A DNA stretch of 64,000 bases from Butyrivibrio sp. AE2015 (GCF_000420825.1 NZ_ATVR01000002.1:124001-188000), one strand, 5' to 3'. Counted from the stretch's first letter, positions 53,408-62,402 are shown. Numbers and translations are program-made. The notes: generated by a model not told the origin, from the sequence alone.

Positions 53408-54274
53408 TCAGCCTTTTACTGCGCCAACTGTGACGCCTTCCAAAAAGTATTTTTGTAAAGAGAAAAACAATACAAACATAGGTATTACTGAAATGCAGGC
53501 TCCTGCCATCATAGGTGACAAAAGAGAGCCATTGGCAAACTTAAATGTCTTAAGTCCTACCTGGATCGTGTACATTTCTTCTTTTGACGTAACCAGAAAT
53601 GGCCAAAAGAACGTGTTCCACGAATTCAGGAATGTGTTTATTGCCATTACTGACAGAATTGTCTTTGATAAAGGAAGGATTATTTTGTTGAAGATCATAA
53701 GCTGACTGCATCCTTCAATTTTTGCACTTTCAATAAGCGCGGTTGGAATTCCCTGAAAAAACTGTTTAGCCATAAAAATGTTGTAGGCTGTGCACATCCC
53801 CGGAAGTATCAGCGCGGGGTATGTATTTGTCATATGGAAATTTTTTACTATTAAAATATAAAGCGGGACCTGCGTAACCTGATAAGGTATCATCATTGAA
53901 AGCAGTATTACAAAGAACAGAAAACTTCTGCCTCTGAATTTAATTTTTGAAAATGCATAACCTGCCATTCCGGCAAAGATAACATTTCCAAGTACAGTAA
54001 AGGTTGCCACAATAATACTGTTCCAGATCCATTTCAGCGAATAATTGCTAAAGCTTATAAATGCCTTGTAGGAATCAAGTGACCACCTTCCCGGAAAAAT
54101 GTTATAGGATGTGGATGCAGATTCGATAGCAGGTCCAAACGACCACGCAAACATATATACAATTGGGAACAGTGATACTGCTGCAAACGCGATCAAAAAG
54201 ACTGCGATCAGAGAATTTCTTATGTAAAAAATACTTCTATTATGTAGATGTTGAGAATAAAGTCCAGTTGCCAT
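53408..54274 (-). CDS. Sugar ABC transporter permease, MalG type (salvage operon)
   Basis: A 288-residue permease with six helices. The EAA-like loop is LIESAKIEGCSQLMIFNKI and the end YFLEGVTVGAVKG matches CUT1 MalG relatives. It lies 20 bases after its MalF partner and 19 bases before murQ, so it is probably the importer for MurNAc- or GlcNAc-containing sugars. Confidence 0.92.
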   Translation of the reverse strand: MATGLYSQHLHNRSIFYIRNSLIAVFLIAFAAVSLFPIVYMFAWSFGPAIESASTSYNIFPGRWSLDSYKAFISFSNYSLKWIWNSIIVATFTVLGNVIFAGMAGYAFSKIKFRGRSFLFFVILLSMMIPYQVTQVPLYILIVKNFHMTNTYPALILPGMCTAYNIFMAKQFFQGIPTALIESAKIEGCSQLMIFNKIILPLSKTILSVMAINTFLNSWNTFFWPFLVTSKEEMYTIQVGLKTFKFANGSLLSPMMAGACISVIPMFVLFFSLQKYFLEGVTVGAVKG

Positions 54275-54294
54275 TTTTGCTTTCCCCTAATATG

Positions 54295-55209
54295 TCAATA
54301 CTCAATATCTTCTCCCATTAACTTAAACTGGAGTGTTGTAAGTGCTGCTATAACAATTGCCAGCAAGATTGCCTGGGCGCATGCAAGTCCATATTTTCCA
54401 TAGGTAAATGCATTGTTAAATATCAGCAGTCCGATCATGGTTGTATTATTGTCCGGACCTCCACCTGTCATCATGTAGGCATTCATGAACACCTGAAAAG
54501 ATCCGATCACGCCCGTTACCAAAAGAAATAATGTGGTAGGTCTGCACATAGGAAGCACGATATATCTGATCTTTTGGAAAAACTTCGCTCCATCCATTTC
54601 AGCTGCTTCATAATATGTGTTATCAATACCATGAAGTGCCGCAATGTATATGATGATATTTGCACCATGACTTGATAAAAGAGCCATAATGATCAGCGAA
54701 AGCATGGCAGTCTTACTTGATGAAAGCCAGTTCTGTGATGTTGCTCCAAAAAGAGCCAGTACTCTGTTGAATATTCCATTTGGAGAGGCATCATAGAGCC
54801 AGAGCCATACAACTGAGATTGCCACACCTGAAGCTATTCCAGGCAGATAGTAGATTCCTTTGAACACTGACTGCACACTCTTTGTAAAAGGAACTATCAT
54901 GATCGCTATTGAAAATGAAAGTATCAGAGACAGCGGAATGACAACCACTGTATAAACAAGAGTGTTCTTGATGGACTTCCAAAATAGGTCGTTTCCCAAT
55001 GCTGTTATGTAATTTTCAAATCCAACAAATTCAGAACCGAATGGCTTATATTCCTGAAAGCTGGTAATCACCGCGGATATCACAGGATAAAGGGTAAAGA
55101 TCACGAATACAGCTACTGCCACACCTATAAATCCCCATCCGCTTATGTTGTCTGCCATATGATATCTTGGCTTTGAAAGATTCTTTTTTTGTATTTCCTG
55201 CTTTTTCAA
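54295..55209 (-). CDS. Sugar ABC transporter permease, MalF type (salvage operon)
   Basis: A permease of about 304 residues with the first helix near 30-50, SFQEYKPFGSEFVGFENY outside, and the EAA loop YYEAAEMDGAKFFQKIRYI. The best start is the TTG at 55209, eight bases after AAGGAG; an upstream GTG at 55218 overlaps that site. A GC-rich hairpin (55229-55261) separates it from the binding-protein gene, which may lower permease expression relative to the binding protein. Confidence 0.9.
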   Translation of the reverse strand: MKKQEIQKKNLSKPRYHMADNISGWGFIGVAVAVFVIFTLYPVISAVITSFQEYKPFGSEFVGFENYITALGNDLFWKSIKNTLVYTVVVIPLSLILSFSIAIMIVPFTKSVQSVFKGIYYLPGIASGVAISVVWLWLYDASPNGIFNRVLALFGATSQNWLSSSKTAMLSLIIMALLSSHGANIIIYIAALHGIDNTYYEAAEMDGAKFFQKIRYIVLPMCRPTTLFLLVTGVIGSFQVFMNAYMMTGGGPDNNTTMIGLLIFNNAFTYGKYGLACAQAILLAIVIAALTTLQFKLMGEDIEY

Positions 55210-55228
55210 GGGTTGCACTCCTTTTAAG

Positions 55229-55261
55229 AAAGCCCCACCTGCTCTCGGCGGGAGGGGCTTT
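55229..55261 (-). terminator. GC-rich hairpin between binding-protein and permease genes
   Basis: AAAGCCCC pairs with GGGGCTTT, extended by a partly paired GC-rich inner part. The minus-strand tail is CTTAAAAGG. It probably acts as a partial terminator or 3' stabiliser of the binding-protein message. Confidence 0.65.
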
Positions 55262-55288
55262 TCACATTTTCATGTGGTATTGATTTAT

Positions 55289-56746
55289 TTATTTGATCCA
55301 GCCGGATGCACAGTTCTCTTCGCCAAAGAGCTTATATGCTTCTGTGCAGATTGCATCATACACATCCTTAGCAGTTGTCTCGCCTGCAAGAAGTGCCTGG
55401 AACTTAGGAACGATTGTCTCATCCATCATTGTCTTTGCGTTAGCACTCTGCTCTGCAGAAATACCTGTAGGAGGTGCAACAACCTTAGAAATAGCATATG
55501 CTACAGCTGCTGCGTTCTCATCTGACTGATCAAGCTCGAAGCTTTCCTGTGCCTTTCTTGCTGATTCGCAAACACCTGTAAGATATACAGCGTTATCTAC
55601 AGTTGCAGCTCTTTCACCTGAGCAAAGGAAATCCATGAACTTAAGAACATTCTGAAGGTGCTCATCAGTTGTGTTGTTGTTTCTGAGTGCGATCATTCCA
55701 TCAACTGTACCAAATACTGATGCTGTTGCATTGTCCATTGTTGGAACAGGAAGGAATACATATTCCATCTCAATTGTTCCCTCAACTGCCTCAGGGTCTT
55801 TTGCCTGCATCTTCTCAATATTTCTCTTGATATTGTTTTCAAAAAGAGGCATTGCCTTACCTGTAAGCATTGTCTGGCCTGTCTGAAGCATTACAAGTCT
55901 CTGGCCTGCTTCTACAGCGTAGTTAGGCATATAGCCTGATGATGTCATAGTCTCAACAGCTTCAAGAAGTGAAAGCATGTTGTCTGATGTATAAGAATAC
56001 TTAAGATCCTGTGTGAAACTTGAAGTAATTCCTGCTGATACACCAAAGATATTTATGAAGTCCTGTGTTGTTGCGCCTGCGTTGGCAAATACAAAACCAA
56101 AGCGGTCACTTGTTGTTCCGTTTTTGATAACATCCAGGAACTGATCATATGTCCAGCCACTGGTCTGAATCTTGGTAACATCTGCGCCTGCGGCTTCGAG
56201 CATCTCTCTGTTTCCACCAAGGGCCTGAATTGTGATATAAAGTGGAAGTCCATAGAGAGTCCCCTCAAGAGTCATATAATCCAGCGCATTCTGATCATAG
56301 TCAGACAGTCTTTCAGGATCTATGTACTTAGAGATATCAATTGCTGTTCCGTTCTCTACATAAGAACCTATAGCTGCATAGCTTACTTCTGCAATATCGG
56401 GAGCTTCGCCGGCGAGTGCCATTGTTGTGAGTTTTTCTGTGTGATCATCCCAGCTTGTTGATATAACATCAATTGTGATGTTGGGATATTCTTTATTAAA
56501 TTCGCTTATCCATCCCCCTAAAAGATCAACATAGTCCCCAGTAATTGGTGGAACCATAATTGTGATCGTGTCTGTAACATCAGAAGCAGCTGCTGTCTCC
56601 TCAGCCTTAGCCTCTTCAGTTTTTGTTTCTGCCTGCTGGGGCTCACTTCCAGCTGTCTGGGTCTCTGTAGCAGCATTGCCACATGCCACAAGGCTTGAAA
56701 TCATTGCCACAGACAAAACCGATGCCAATACCTTTTTTACTTTCAT
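55289..56746 (-). CDS. Sugar-binding lipoprotein (salvage operon)
   Basis: A 485-residue family 1 solute-binding protein. The signal peptide ends in LVAC (Cys22), followed by a Thr/Glu/Ala-rich linker (about 25-55). The ATG at 56746 lies seven bases after GGAGGG; the longer upstream frame is rejected. Its place between the RpiR regulator and the permease, murQ, namZ and nagZ genes suggests MurNAc-GlcNAc, GlcNAc or related sugars as ligand. Gram-positives with the ybb-type cluster use a PTS (MurP) instead. Confidence 0.9.
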   Translation of the reverse strand: MKVKKVLASVLSVAMISSLVACGNAATETQTAGSEPQQAETKTEEAKAEETAAASDVTDTITIMVPPITGDYVDLLGGWISEFNKEYPNITIDVISTSWDDHTEKLTTMALAGEAPDIAEVSYAAIGSYVENGTAIDISKYIDPERLSDYDQNALDYMTLEGTLYGLPLYITIQALGGNREMLEAAGADVTKIQTSGWTYDQFLDVIKNGTTSDRFGFVFANAGATTQDFINIFGVSAGITSSFTQDLKYSYTSDNMLSLLEAVETMTSSGYMPNYAVEAGQRLVMLQTGQTMLTGKAMPLFENNIKRNIEKMQAKDPEAVEGTIEMEYVFLPVPTMDNATASVFGTVDGMIALRNNNTTDEHLQNVLKFMDFLCSGERAATVDNAVYLTGVCESARKAQESFELDQSDENAAAVAYAISKVVAPPTGISAEQSANAKTMMDETIVPKFQALLAGETTAKDVYDAICTEAYKLFGEENCASGWIK

Positions 56747-56801
56747 ACATTCCCTCCTTATATGGATATAACTTGAATCCCGAAACAAATACCTTAACTA
56801 A

Positions 56802-56830
56802 ATGTTAGACCTTTGATAACACTTTTTCAA
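56802..56830 (-). promoter_or_regulatory. Predicted internal promoter of the binding-protein gene
   Basis: TTGAAA (56825-56830) and TAACAT (56802-56807) are 17 bases apart on the minus strand, 56 bases upstream of the start codon. Confidence 0.55.
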
Positions 56831-56847
56831 CAATATTACATCATTAC

Positions 56848-56860
56848 GAAACATTGTTTC
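56848..56860. promoter_or_regulatory. Candidate RpiR-family operator
   Basis: GAAACATTGTTTC is a perfect palindrome around three bases, 17 bases upstream of the -35 box. A GAAACA half site recurs at 56782-56787 near the start of transcription. The adjacent gene encodes an RpiR-type regulator. Confidence 0.5.
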
Positions 56861-56887
56861 ATATTCTGTAACTTTTCGGTTGTCGTG

Positions 56888-57745
56888 TCAGTTTTCAGAA
56901 TTCTTTTCTATATGGGTGGAATTTATCTGACTTATGCAATAGTCATAATTTGCCGTAGCATAGGCGGTAAAGAGAATATCTACGATATTAAGTTGTGCCA
57001 TTCGGGAAGAAGTTGCCCCACTTCTGAAAAGAGACTCGCTGGCAGGAGTGTAGAGCACATGGTCCGCCATTTTTGACATAGTCGAAGGCGCAAATCGTGT
57101 TATAAGAATGCTGGGAGTGTGGTTTATCCCTATCGCTTCCATGCATTTGATCATTTCTGATGTCTCACCGGAATAAGAAATAAAAATAGCTACGTCCTCA
57201 GGCTGGGAATTTTTGGCAATAAGATATTGAGAATGCCAGTCCTGAGCTATCAGACACAGCTTATTAACTCGCAAAAATTTGAGGTAAGCATCTTCTGCTA
57301 CACATAAAGAAGCTCCCATTCCGAACATTCTAAGGCACCTGGCATCAGCTATAAGCTTTGTACACTCTTCAACCCTGTCCACATCCAAAAGTTGCTGAGT
57401 CTCCTGCAGAGTCATGATGTTTCTGCTTGTTGTCTTATCGATAATGGTTTTTATACTGTCATCTTTTCTTATACTGTCTCCATTATCCCGCTGCTTACCG
57501 TTGTACTGCGCAAGCTCGTAAAGAACAGCCTGTCTGAACTCCTTATAGCCATCAAAGCCAAGATGCTTTGTAAGTCTTACGATAGTTGCAGGTGAAACAT
57601 ATACCTCTTTTGCCAGCTCCCTTATTCCATTTTCAATAACAATGTTGGGGTCCCTAAGGATGTGCTCTGCTGCCATTTTCTCTGCGCTTCCTATATACCC
57701 CTGCATTTCTCTAAGTCTAAGTAAAGGATTTTTCACGTCTGTCAC
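56888..57745 (-). CDS. RpiR/MurR-family regulator
   Basis: A 285-residue regulator with an N-terminal RpiR helix-turn-helix (IRELAKEVYVSPATIVRLTKHLGFDGYKEF) seen in two parts, residues about 42-71, and a C-terminal SIS domain (RLRMFGMGAS-like RMFGMGASLCVAEDAYLKF, FISYSGETSEMI) that senses a sugar phosphate, perhaps MurNAc-6P or GlcNAc-6P. The GTG start at 57745 comes 6 bases after the nagB stop with only a weak ribosome site, so translation may be coupled. It probably controls the salvage operon from the palindrome at 56848. Confidence 0.9.
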   Translation of the reverse strand: MTDVKNPLLRLREMQGYIGSAEKMAAEHILRDPNIVIENGIRELAKEVYVSPATIVRLTKHLGFDGYKEFRQAVLYELAQYNGKQRDNGDSIRKDDSIKTIIDKTTSRNIMTLQETQQLLDVDRVEECTKLIADARCLRMFGMGASLCVAEDAYLKFLRVNKLCLIAQDWHSQYLIAKNSQPEDVAIFISYSGETSEMIKCMEAIGINHTPSILITRFAPSTMSKMADHVLYTPASESLFRSGATSSRMAQLNIVDILFTAYATANYDYCISQINSTHIEKNSEN

Positions 57746-57751
57746 CAGCTT

Positions 57752-58477
57752 TCAGATCAGCGACAGCGCTGCTTCATCAGCAACAAGCGTAAAGTCGGGA
57801 TGAAGCTGAAGTATAGATGCAGGAACCTGCGGTGTTATCTTGCCAAAGAAAGCCTCTTTGATAATCGGAGCCTTTTTTTCACCATTTGCAACCATCACGA
57901 TCTTTTTAGCTTTCATGATAGTTCCGATTCCCATTGTATATGCCTGGCGAGGCACCATAGATGCATCTGCAAAAAACCTCTTGTTTGCCTCTATTGTGCT
58001 CTCTGTAAGATCAACGATATGTGTTTTTGCCGGAAAAAAATCTGCCGGCTCATTAAATCCTATGTGGCCGTTATTACCTATTCCAAGGAGTTGAAGGTCG
58101 ATTCCCCCAAGAGCCTCTATTGCCTTCTCATAGCGGTCACACTCGCCTTCCGCATCTTTGTTGGTCCCATCGGGGATATTGACGTTGTTTAAATCTATAT
58201 TAACCTTTGAAAAAAGGTTTGAATTCATAAAGTATTTGTAGCTCTGATCATTTTGTGGATCAAGACCTACGTATTCATCAAGATTAGCTGTCCTTACCAA
58301 AGAAAAATCCAAATCTCCAGCCTTGTACATCTCTACAAGGCGCTCATACAACCCTATTGGTGAAGAACCAGTTGCTAGCCCAAGAACACTGTCCGGTTTC
58401 AAAATAATCTGTGATGCCAGTATGTTTGCTGCCTTTCTACTTAGTTCGCCATAATCTTTTGCTCTTACTATCTCCAT
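57752..58477 (-). CDS. nagB: Glucosamine-6-phosphate deaminase
   Basis: A 241-residue NagB that converts GlcN-6P to fructose-6P and ammonia. Motifs are GLATGSSPIGLYERL (residues 33-47), NLDEYVGLD and LLGIGNNGHIGFNEP. The length suits the short Gram-positive form, which lacks the allosteric tail of E. coli NagB. GAGGAGG precedes the ATG. It is the first gene of the salvage operon and its last step into glycolysis. Confidence 0.96.
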   Translation of the reverse strand: MEIVRAKDYGELSRKAANILASQIILKPDSVLGLATGSSPIGLYERLVEMYKAGDLDFSLVRTANLDEYVGLDPQNDQSYKYFMNSNLFSKVNIDLNNVNIPDGTNKDAEGECDRYEKAIEALGGIDLQLLGIGNNGHIGFNEPADFFPAKTHIVDLTESTIEANKRFFADASMVPRQAYTMGIGTIMKAKKIVMVANGEKKAPIIKEAFFGKITPQVPASILQLHPDFTLVADEAALSLI

Positions 58478-58580
58478 ACTATCCTCCTCACATTCTAATC
58501 CACATAACCCCTATAATATTATTATATATCATATCTATATCATCGCATATCCGATAAGCGTTTTACTTTTTGCATTGTAA

Positions 58581-58604
58581 AGGGGCTGCCGTTAGACAGC
58601 CCCT
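58581..58604 (-). terminator. Hairpin after the LplABC-type operon
   Basis: AGGGGCTG pairs with CAGCCCCT; the minus-strand tail is TTACAATGC. It lies 34 bases beyond the binding-protein stop codon and before nagB. Confidence 0.65.
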
Positions 58605-58637
58605 CTTATATATATACCTTCTCTAAGTATCTATATA

Positions 58638-60272
58638 TCAGTTGATTGAATCGTAGTATGCAGCTCTTGAATCAAGGATCTTCTGAAGTCCTGAATTAAC
58701 AAGTTCCTGATATCCGCTCTCGTAAACAGATTCAAACTGATCTGCAGGAGCACAGATACATGTGTAAACAAATGAAAGCATCTTGTTCTTTATATCTGTT
58801 CCGTATGTAGCCTGCTCATCAGAAACATATCCGTATACAGGGAAACGATACTTACCAGTCTGGCAAACTGTGTAGTAGTTCTTGTACCAGTCAACTGAAG
58901 CCCAATCCTGCTCCTGTGTCTGATAGTTTGACTCTGACATTGTGTCATAGTTGTTTACCCAATCAAAGTTAAGGTTCATGATGCAAAGGTCATCACATGT
59001 TCCAGGATATCCCTTAGCTTCCTTATCAGCTGTTGAAGGTTCTACAGCTACGCCAAGATCGTTGTATGTGAGGTCTGGTGTGTAACGAACCTGAACTGCG
59101 TTTGCTGGATCTGCAAGCCAGTTAAGGTACTTCATGCATGCTACTGCCTGCTCATCAGAAGTTGTCTCCTGAGGAATCATTACGAACATAGCATATCTGT
59201 ACTCATAAGGTGTTCTGTATGATCCGTCTGGAAGATCGAAGCACTGTACAGGGATGAATGAAGCATCTTCAGCGCCAAGTGTTGTGTTGAGAACTGCTGT
59301 TGAATCCCAAATATGTGTTGTATCATCAAGAACAAATCCAATCTTGCCGTTTGCTACATCTGCAAGGAATACAGACTCATCTGTATCTGTTGGGAAGTCC
59401 TGAGTGATAAGACCATCGTTGTACCATGTGTTGAGCTGCTTGAGACCATCCTTTGATCCTGGAGCAACTGCCATGTAAGCTTCAGCGTATGTGTAAGCAA
59501 ACTTGTCATCCGGAATATCTACATAAGATCCAAGGAAGTTAAGATACATCTTCTCTGTATCAGCACGTCCGCTCATGCCCCAAGGTGTGCCAAGTCCTGC
59601 ATCCTTTACAGCATAAAGATACTTGCCAAGTTCTTCTTTTGTCTTAGGAACATCCATTCCGAGCTGATCAAGCCAATCCTTACGGATGTAAGCTGTGTGA
59701 CGGGCATTTTCTGTTCCTCTCTGTTTCATAACAGCGAACTTCTGATCACCAAGATCAGCAATACCTGTCTGAGCTTCGCCACAGTACTGCTCAATATTTG
59801 AACCATACTGCTTGTAAAGATCTGAAAGATCTCTTAAAGCTCCGCTTGATGCGTAATTGTAGAAAAGATCCTGTGAATATGTCATTACGATATTAGGAGC
59901 TGTTCCACCTGACATCATAATGTTAACTTTGTCATCTGACTCTGATCTTGGAACAGAAACGTATGAAACGTTAATGTTGTAAAGATCTTTCATCTGCTGC
60001 TGGATCCACTGGGTAAGTGCGTTATCTTCAGTTGTTGTGTTAGGTGCAGCATTTCCTCTGTCCCATACCATAACTGTGATATCTACTTCATCGCCCTTAA
60101 GGTCCTCTGCTGGTGCCTCTGTAGTAGCAGTTGCATCAGTTGTCTGAGTAGCTGTGTCTGTAGTTGTTGTAGTGTCAGTCTGTGTTGTTGTGTCCGATGA
60201 GCTGCCGCAGCCTGTCATTGCGCCTACTACCATAGCTGCGCTAAGAAGTGTTGCCAATAGTTTCTTTTTCAT
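58638..60272 (-). CDS. Sugar-binding lipoprotein of a second LplABC-type importer
   Basis: A 544-residue long-type family 1 binding protein. The signal peptide ends in MTGC (Cys22), followed by a Thr-rich linker of about 35 residues. AAGGAGG precedes the ATG. It is the last gene after LplB and LplC, with a 137-base gap that holds a hairpin. Oligosaccharide ligand unknown; no glycosidase lies in this transcript. Confidence 0.9.
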   Translation of the reverse strand: MKKKLLATLLSAAMVVGAMTGCGSSSDTTTQTDTTTTTDTATQTTDATATTEAPAEDLKGDEVDITVMVWDRGNAAPNTTTEDNALTQWIQQQMKDLYNINVSYVSVPRSESDDKVNIMMSGGTAPNIVMTYSQDLFYNYASSGALRDLSDLYKQYGSNIEQYCGEAQTGIADLGDQKFAVMKQRGTENARHTAYIRKDWLDQLGMDVPKTKEELGKYLYAVKDAGLGTPWGMSGRADTEKMYLNFLGSYVDIPDDKFAYTYAEAYMAVAPGSKDGLKQLNTWYNDGLITQDFPTDTDESVFLADVANGKIGFVLDDTTHIWDSTAVLNTTLGAEDASFIPVQCFDLPDGSYRTPYEYRYAMFVMIPQETTSDEQAVACMKYLNWLADPANAVQVRYTPDLTYNDLGVAVEPSTADKEAKGYPGTCDDLCIMNLNFDWVNNYDTMSESNYQTQEQDWASVDWYKNYYTVCQTGKYRFPVYGYVSDEQATYGTDIKNKMLSFVYTCICAPADQFESVYESGYQELVNSGLQKILDSRAAYYDSIN

Positions 60273-60338
60273 TTGAATCCTCCTTTTAGAAAATAAATCT
60301 GAACTCGCTTAGAGTTACATTCTTTTGATAATAAGGAA

Positions 60339-60365
60339 GTTAAACCTCGCTTCGCTAGGTTTAAC
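60339..60365 (-). other. Hairpin in the LplC to binding-protein gap
   Basis: GTTAAACCT pairs perfectly with AGGTTTAAC over 9 bp with a 9-base loop. It is inside the operon, 67 bases upstream of the binding-protein start, without a T-run. It may protect the 5' end of a processed binding-protein mRNA. Confidence 0.55.
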
Positions 60366-60409
60366 ACGTTCGCACCAGCTTCGATAAAACCTCAGCAGGT
60401 TCTCACAGC

Positions 60410-61276
60410 TCAGCCTTTCACCGCACCAACCATAATTCCTTTTGTAAAGAATTTCTGAACAAATGGATATACGATAAGCATAGGGAGCATTGAAATTACA
60501 ATGCTGGCTGCTTTGATGTTTTCTGCTACAAGGTTAGTCTGAAGTCCCTCTTCTACAGATACGTTGATTGATTCAACGAACTGCTTAAGTACCATCTGTA
60601 CCGTGAAGTACTTGGATGAATTGATATAGTAGAGAACATCACTGATTCCGTTCCATCTTCCTACTGCATAAAAAAGACCAAGTGTTGCAAGTGTAGGATA
60701 AACAAGTGGAAGAACTACGTTTAAAAGGCATCTTGCCTCGCTGCATCCGTCTATCTTAGCTGCATCATATATAGCAGAATCAATTCCTTTAAATGCGTTG
60801 CACATGATGATCATGTTGTATGCACTAAGTGCACCTGGGATAATAAGCGCCCATACTGTATCGATCATCTTAAAATCTCTTACGTTCAGGTACTCAGGAA
60901 TTACACCGGGATGCAAATACATTGTGAGCACGAACAGTGTCATAATTATCTTTCCGCCAACGAGCCCTTTCTTTGAAAGAGGGTAAGCGGCAAGAACTGT
61001 CATAAGAAGATTTATAATAGTTGATGCAAGCATCAGTACTATTGAATACCAGAAAGAGTTTACAAAGCTTCCACTCTGAAGTGCTCTTGTATAAGCTTCT
61101 GTAGTAAGATCAACAGGTAGGATAAATACTTTACCTGCAAGGATTGCGTTCTTTCCACTGAGTGATACAGCAAGTACTCGCAGGATAGGAACCATTGCTA
61201 TACATGTGATAAGTATAAAAAATGCTGTCCAGAAAAACTGGAATATTCTTTCGTTTTTACTATTGATGGCACTCAT
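60410..61276 (-). CDS. Sugar ABC transporter permease, LplC/YtcP type
   Basis: A 288-residue MalG-like permease. The EAA loop is AIYDAAKIDGCSEARCLLNV, and the end FTKGIMVGAVKG is nearly the same as in the permease at 23362. The start ATG overlaps the stop of the LplB gene (TAATG), indicating translational coupling. Confidence 0.94.
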   Translation of the reverse strand: MSAINSKNERIFQFFWTAFFILITCIAMVPILRVLAVSLSGKNAILAGKVFILPVDLTTEAYTRALQSGSFVNSFWYSIVLMLASTIINLLMTVLAAYPLSKKGLVGGKIIMTLFVLTMYLHPGVIPEYLNVRDFKMIDTVWALIIPGALSAYNMIIMCNAFKGIDSAIYDAAKIDGCSEARCLLNVVLPLVYPTLATLGLFYAVGRWNGISDVLYYINSSKYFTVQMVLKQFVESINVSVEEGLQTNLVAENIKAASIVISMLPMLIVYPFVQKFFTKGIMVGAVKG

Positions 61277-62193
61277 TACATGATTCCCTCCTGTCCCATT
61301 TTCTTGATAACAGCGTTAGCTGCAAAGACAAGAACTATTCCGACAACTGTCTGGAAAAGACCTACAGCTGTTGCGAAATCGAATCTTCCTGCCGCAAGAC
61401 CTACTGAATACACATAGGTACTGATAACATCAGAAGCATCTCTTACCAGGGTATTACCCATCATATATGGCCTGTCAAAACTGATGTTTACAAGTCTTCC
61501 GATCTGCATGATGAGAAGGACTGTTATTGTTGATGAAATTTGAGGAAGTGTTACATGCCATATTCTCTGAAGTCTTGTAGCTCCATCGATGTAAGCTGCC
61601 TCTCCAAGAGATGCATCAGCTGCCATCAAAGCTGCAAGGTAAACAATCAGTGAATAGCCGGCTCCCTGCCATACACCCATGATCCAGTAAACAAATCTCC
61701 AGATAAATGAGTTACTAAGGAATGATACGCTCTCTCCGCCAAGAGCTACGATAAGGTTGTTAACAAGTCCTGAGTTTGAAAAGAGCTGTGTAACAATACC
61801 TGAAATAATAACCCATGAAAGGAAGTTTGGCAGATACAAAAGTGTCTGTGTTGTCTTTCTTACACCTTCACTTCTCAGCTCATTTAAAAAGATTGCCAAG
61901 AAAATCGGGAATGGGAATCCAATAATAAGATCACCAATGTTCAATACCAGAGTATTCTTCAGTGCACTCCAGAAATCCTTTGATGTAAAGGCCTCTTGGA
62001 AGTTCGCAAGTCCGATCCATGGGCTTTTCCAGATGCCTTTAAATACGTTGAACTTCTTAAATGCTACTACTACTCCGAGCATTGGTTTGTACTTAAAAAG
62101 AATCATATAGATAACCGGAATTATCAGCATAAGATACAGCTGCCAGTTATTTCTTAAATAGACTTTTACTTTACCCTTCTTATCTTTTTTCAT
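61276..62193 (-). CDS. Sugar ABC transporter permease, LplB/YteP type
   Basis: A 305-residue MalF-like permease with YKPMLGVVVAFKKFN after the first helix and the EAA loop GEAAYIDGATRLQRIWHVTL. It is the first gene of the operon, behind a good promoter (62266-62294) and an inverted repeat. Substrate unknown. Confidence 0.94.
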   Translation of the reverse strand: MKKDKKGKVKVYLRNNWQLYLMLIIPVIYMILFKYKPMLGVVVAFKKFNVFKGIWKSPWIGLANFQEAFTSKDFWSALKNTLVLNIGDLIIGFPFPIFLAIFLNELRSEGVRKTTQTLLYLPNFLSWVIISGIVTQLFSNSGLVNNLIVALGGESVSFLSNSFIWRFVYWIMGVWQGAGYSLIVYLAALMAADASLGEAAYIDGATRLQRIWHVTLPQISSTITVLLIMQIGRLVNISFDRPYMMGNTLVRDASDVISTYVYSVGLAAGRFDFATAVGLFQTVVGIVLVFAANAVIKKMGQEGIM

Positions 62194-62240
62194 AGTTTCT
62201 CTTTCCTAACCCCTGTTTTTAAAACGCACGTTGCCGATAT

Positions 62241-62268
62241 AATGATAACTCTTTAATACTTTATCATT
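62241..62268. promoter_or_regulatory. Inverted repeat overlapping the LplB -10 region
   Basis: AATGATAA and TTATCATT form an 8-bp inverted repeat with a 12-base spacer. It covers the end of the -10 box and the start of transcription, a good place for a repressor. Confidence 0.5.
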
Positions 62269-62294
62269 GTATACTACTATTTTAACCATGTCAT
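62266..62294 (-). promoter_or_regulatory. Predicted promoter of the second LplABC-type operon
   Basis: ATGACA (62289-62294) and TACAAT (62266-62271) on the minus strand are 17 bases apart, 73 bases upstream of the LplB start codon. Confidence 0.6.
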
Positions 62295-62374
62295 GAATAA
62301 GAAACTATAGATAATTTGCTATTATTACTCTAAAACATTGCATTTTTTGTTTTGACCAAAAATATGCACAAAAA

Positions 62375-62402
62375 GGGCAGATAAACTTTTGTTCATCTGC
62401 CC
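62375..62402 (-). terminator. Intrinsic terminator after the second oppF
   Basis: GGGCAGAT pairs with ATCTGCCC around 12 bases, followed on the minus strand by TTTTTGTG, 18 bases beyond the stop codon. Confidence 0.88.
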
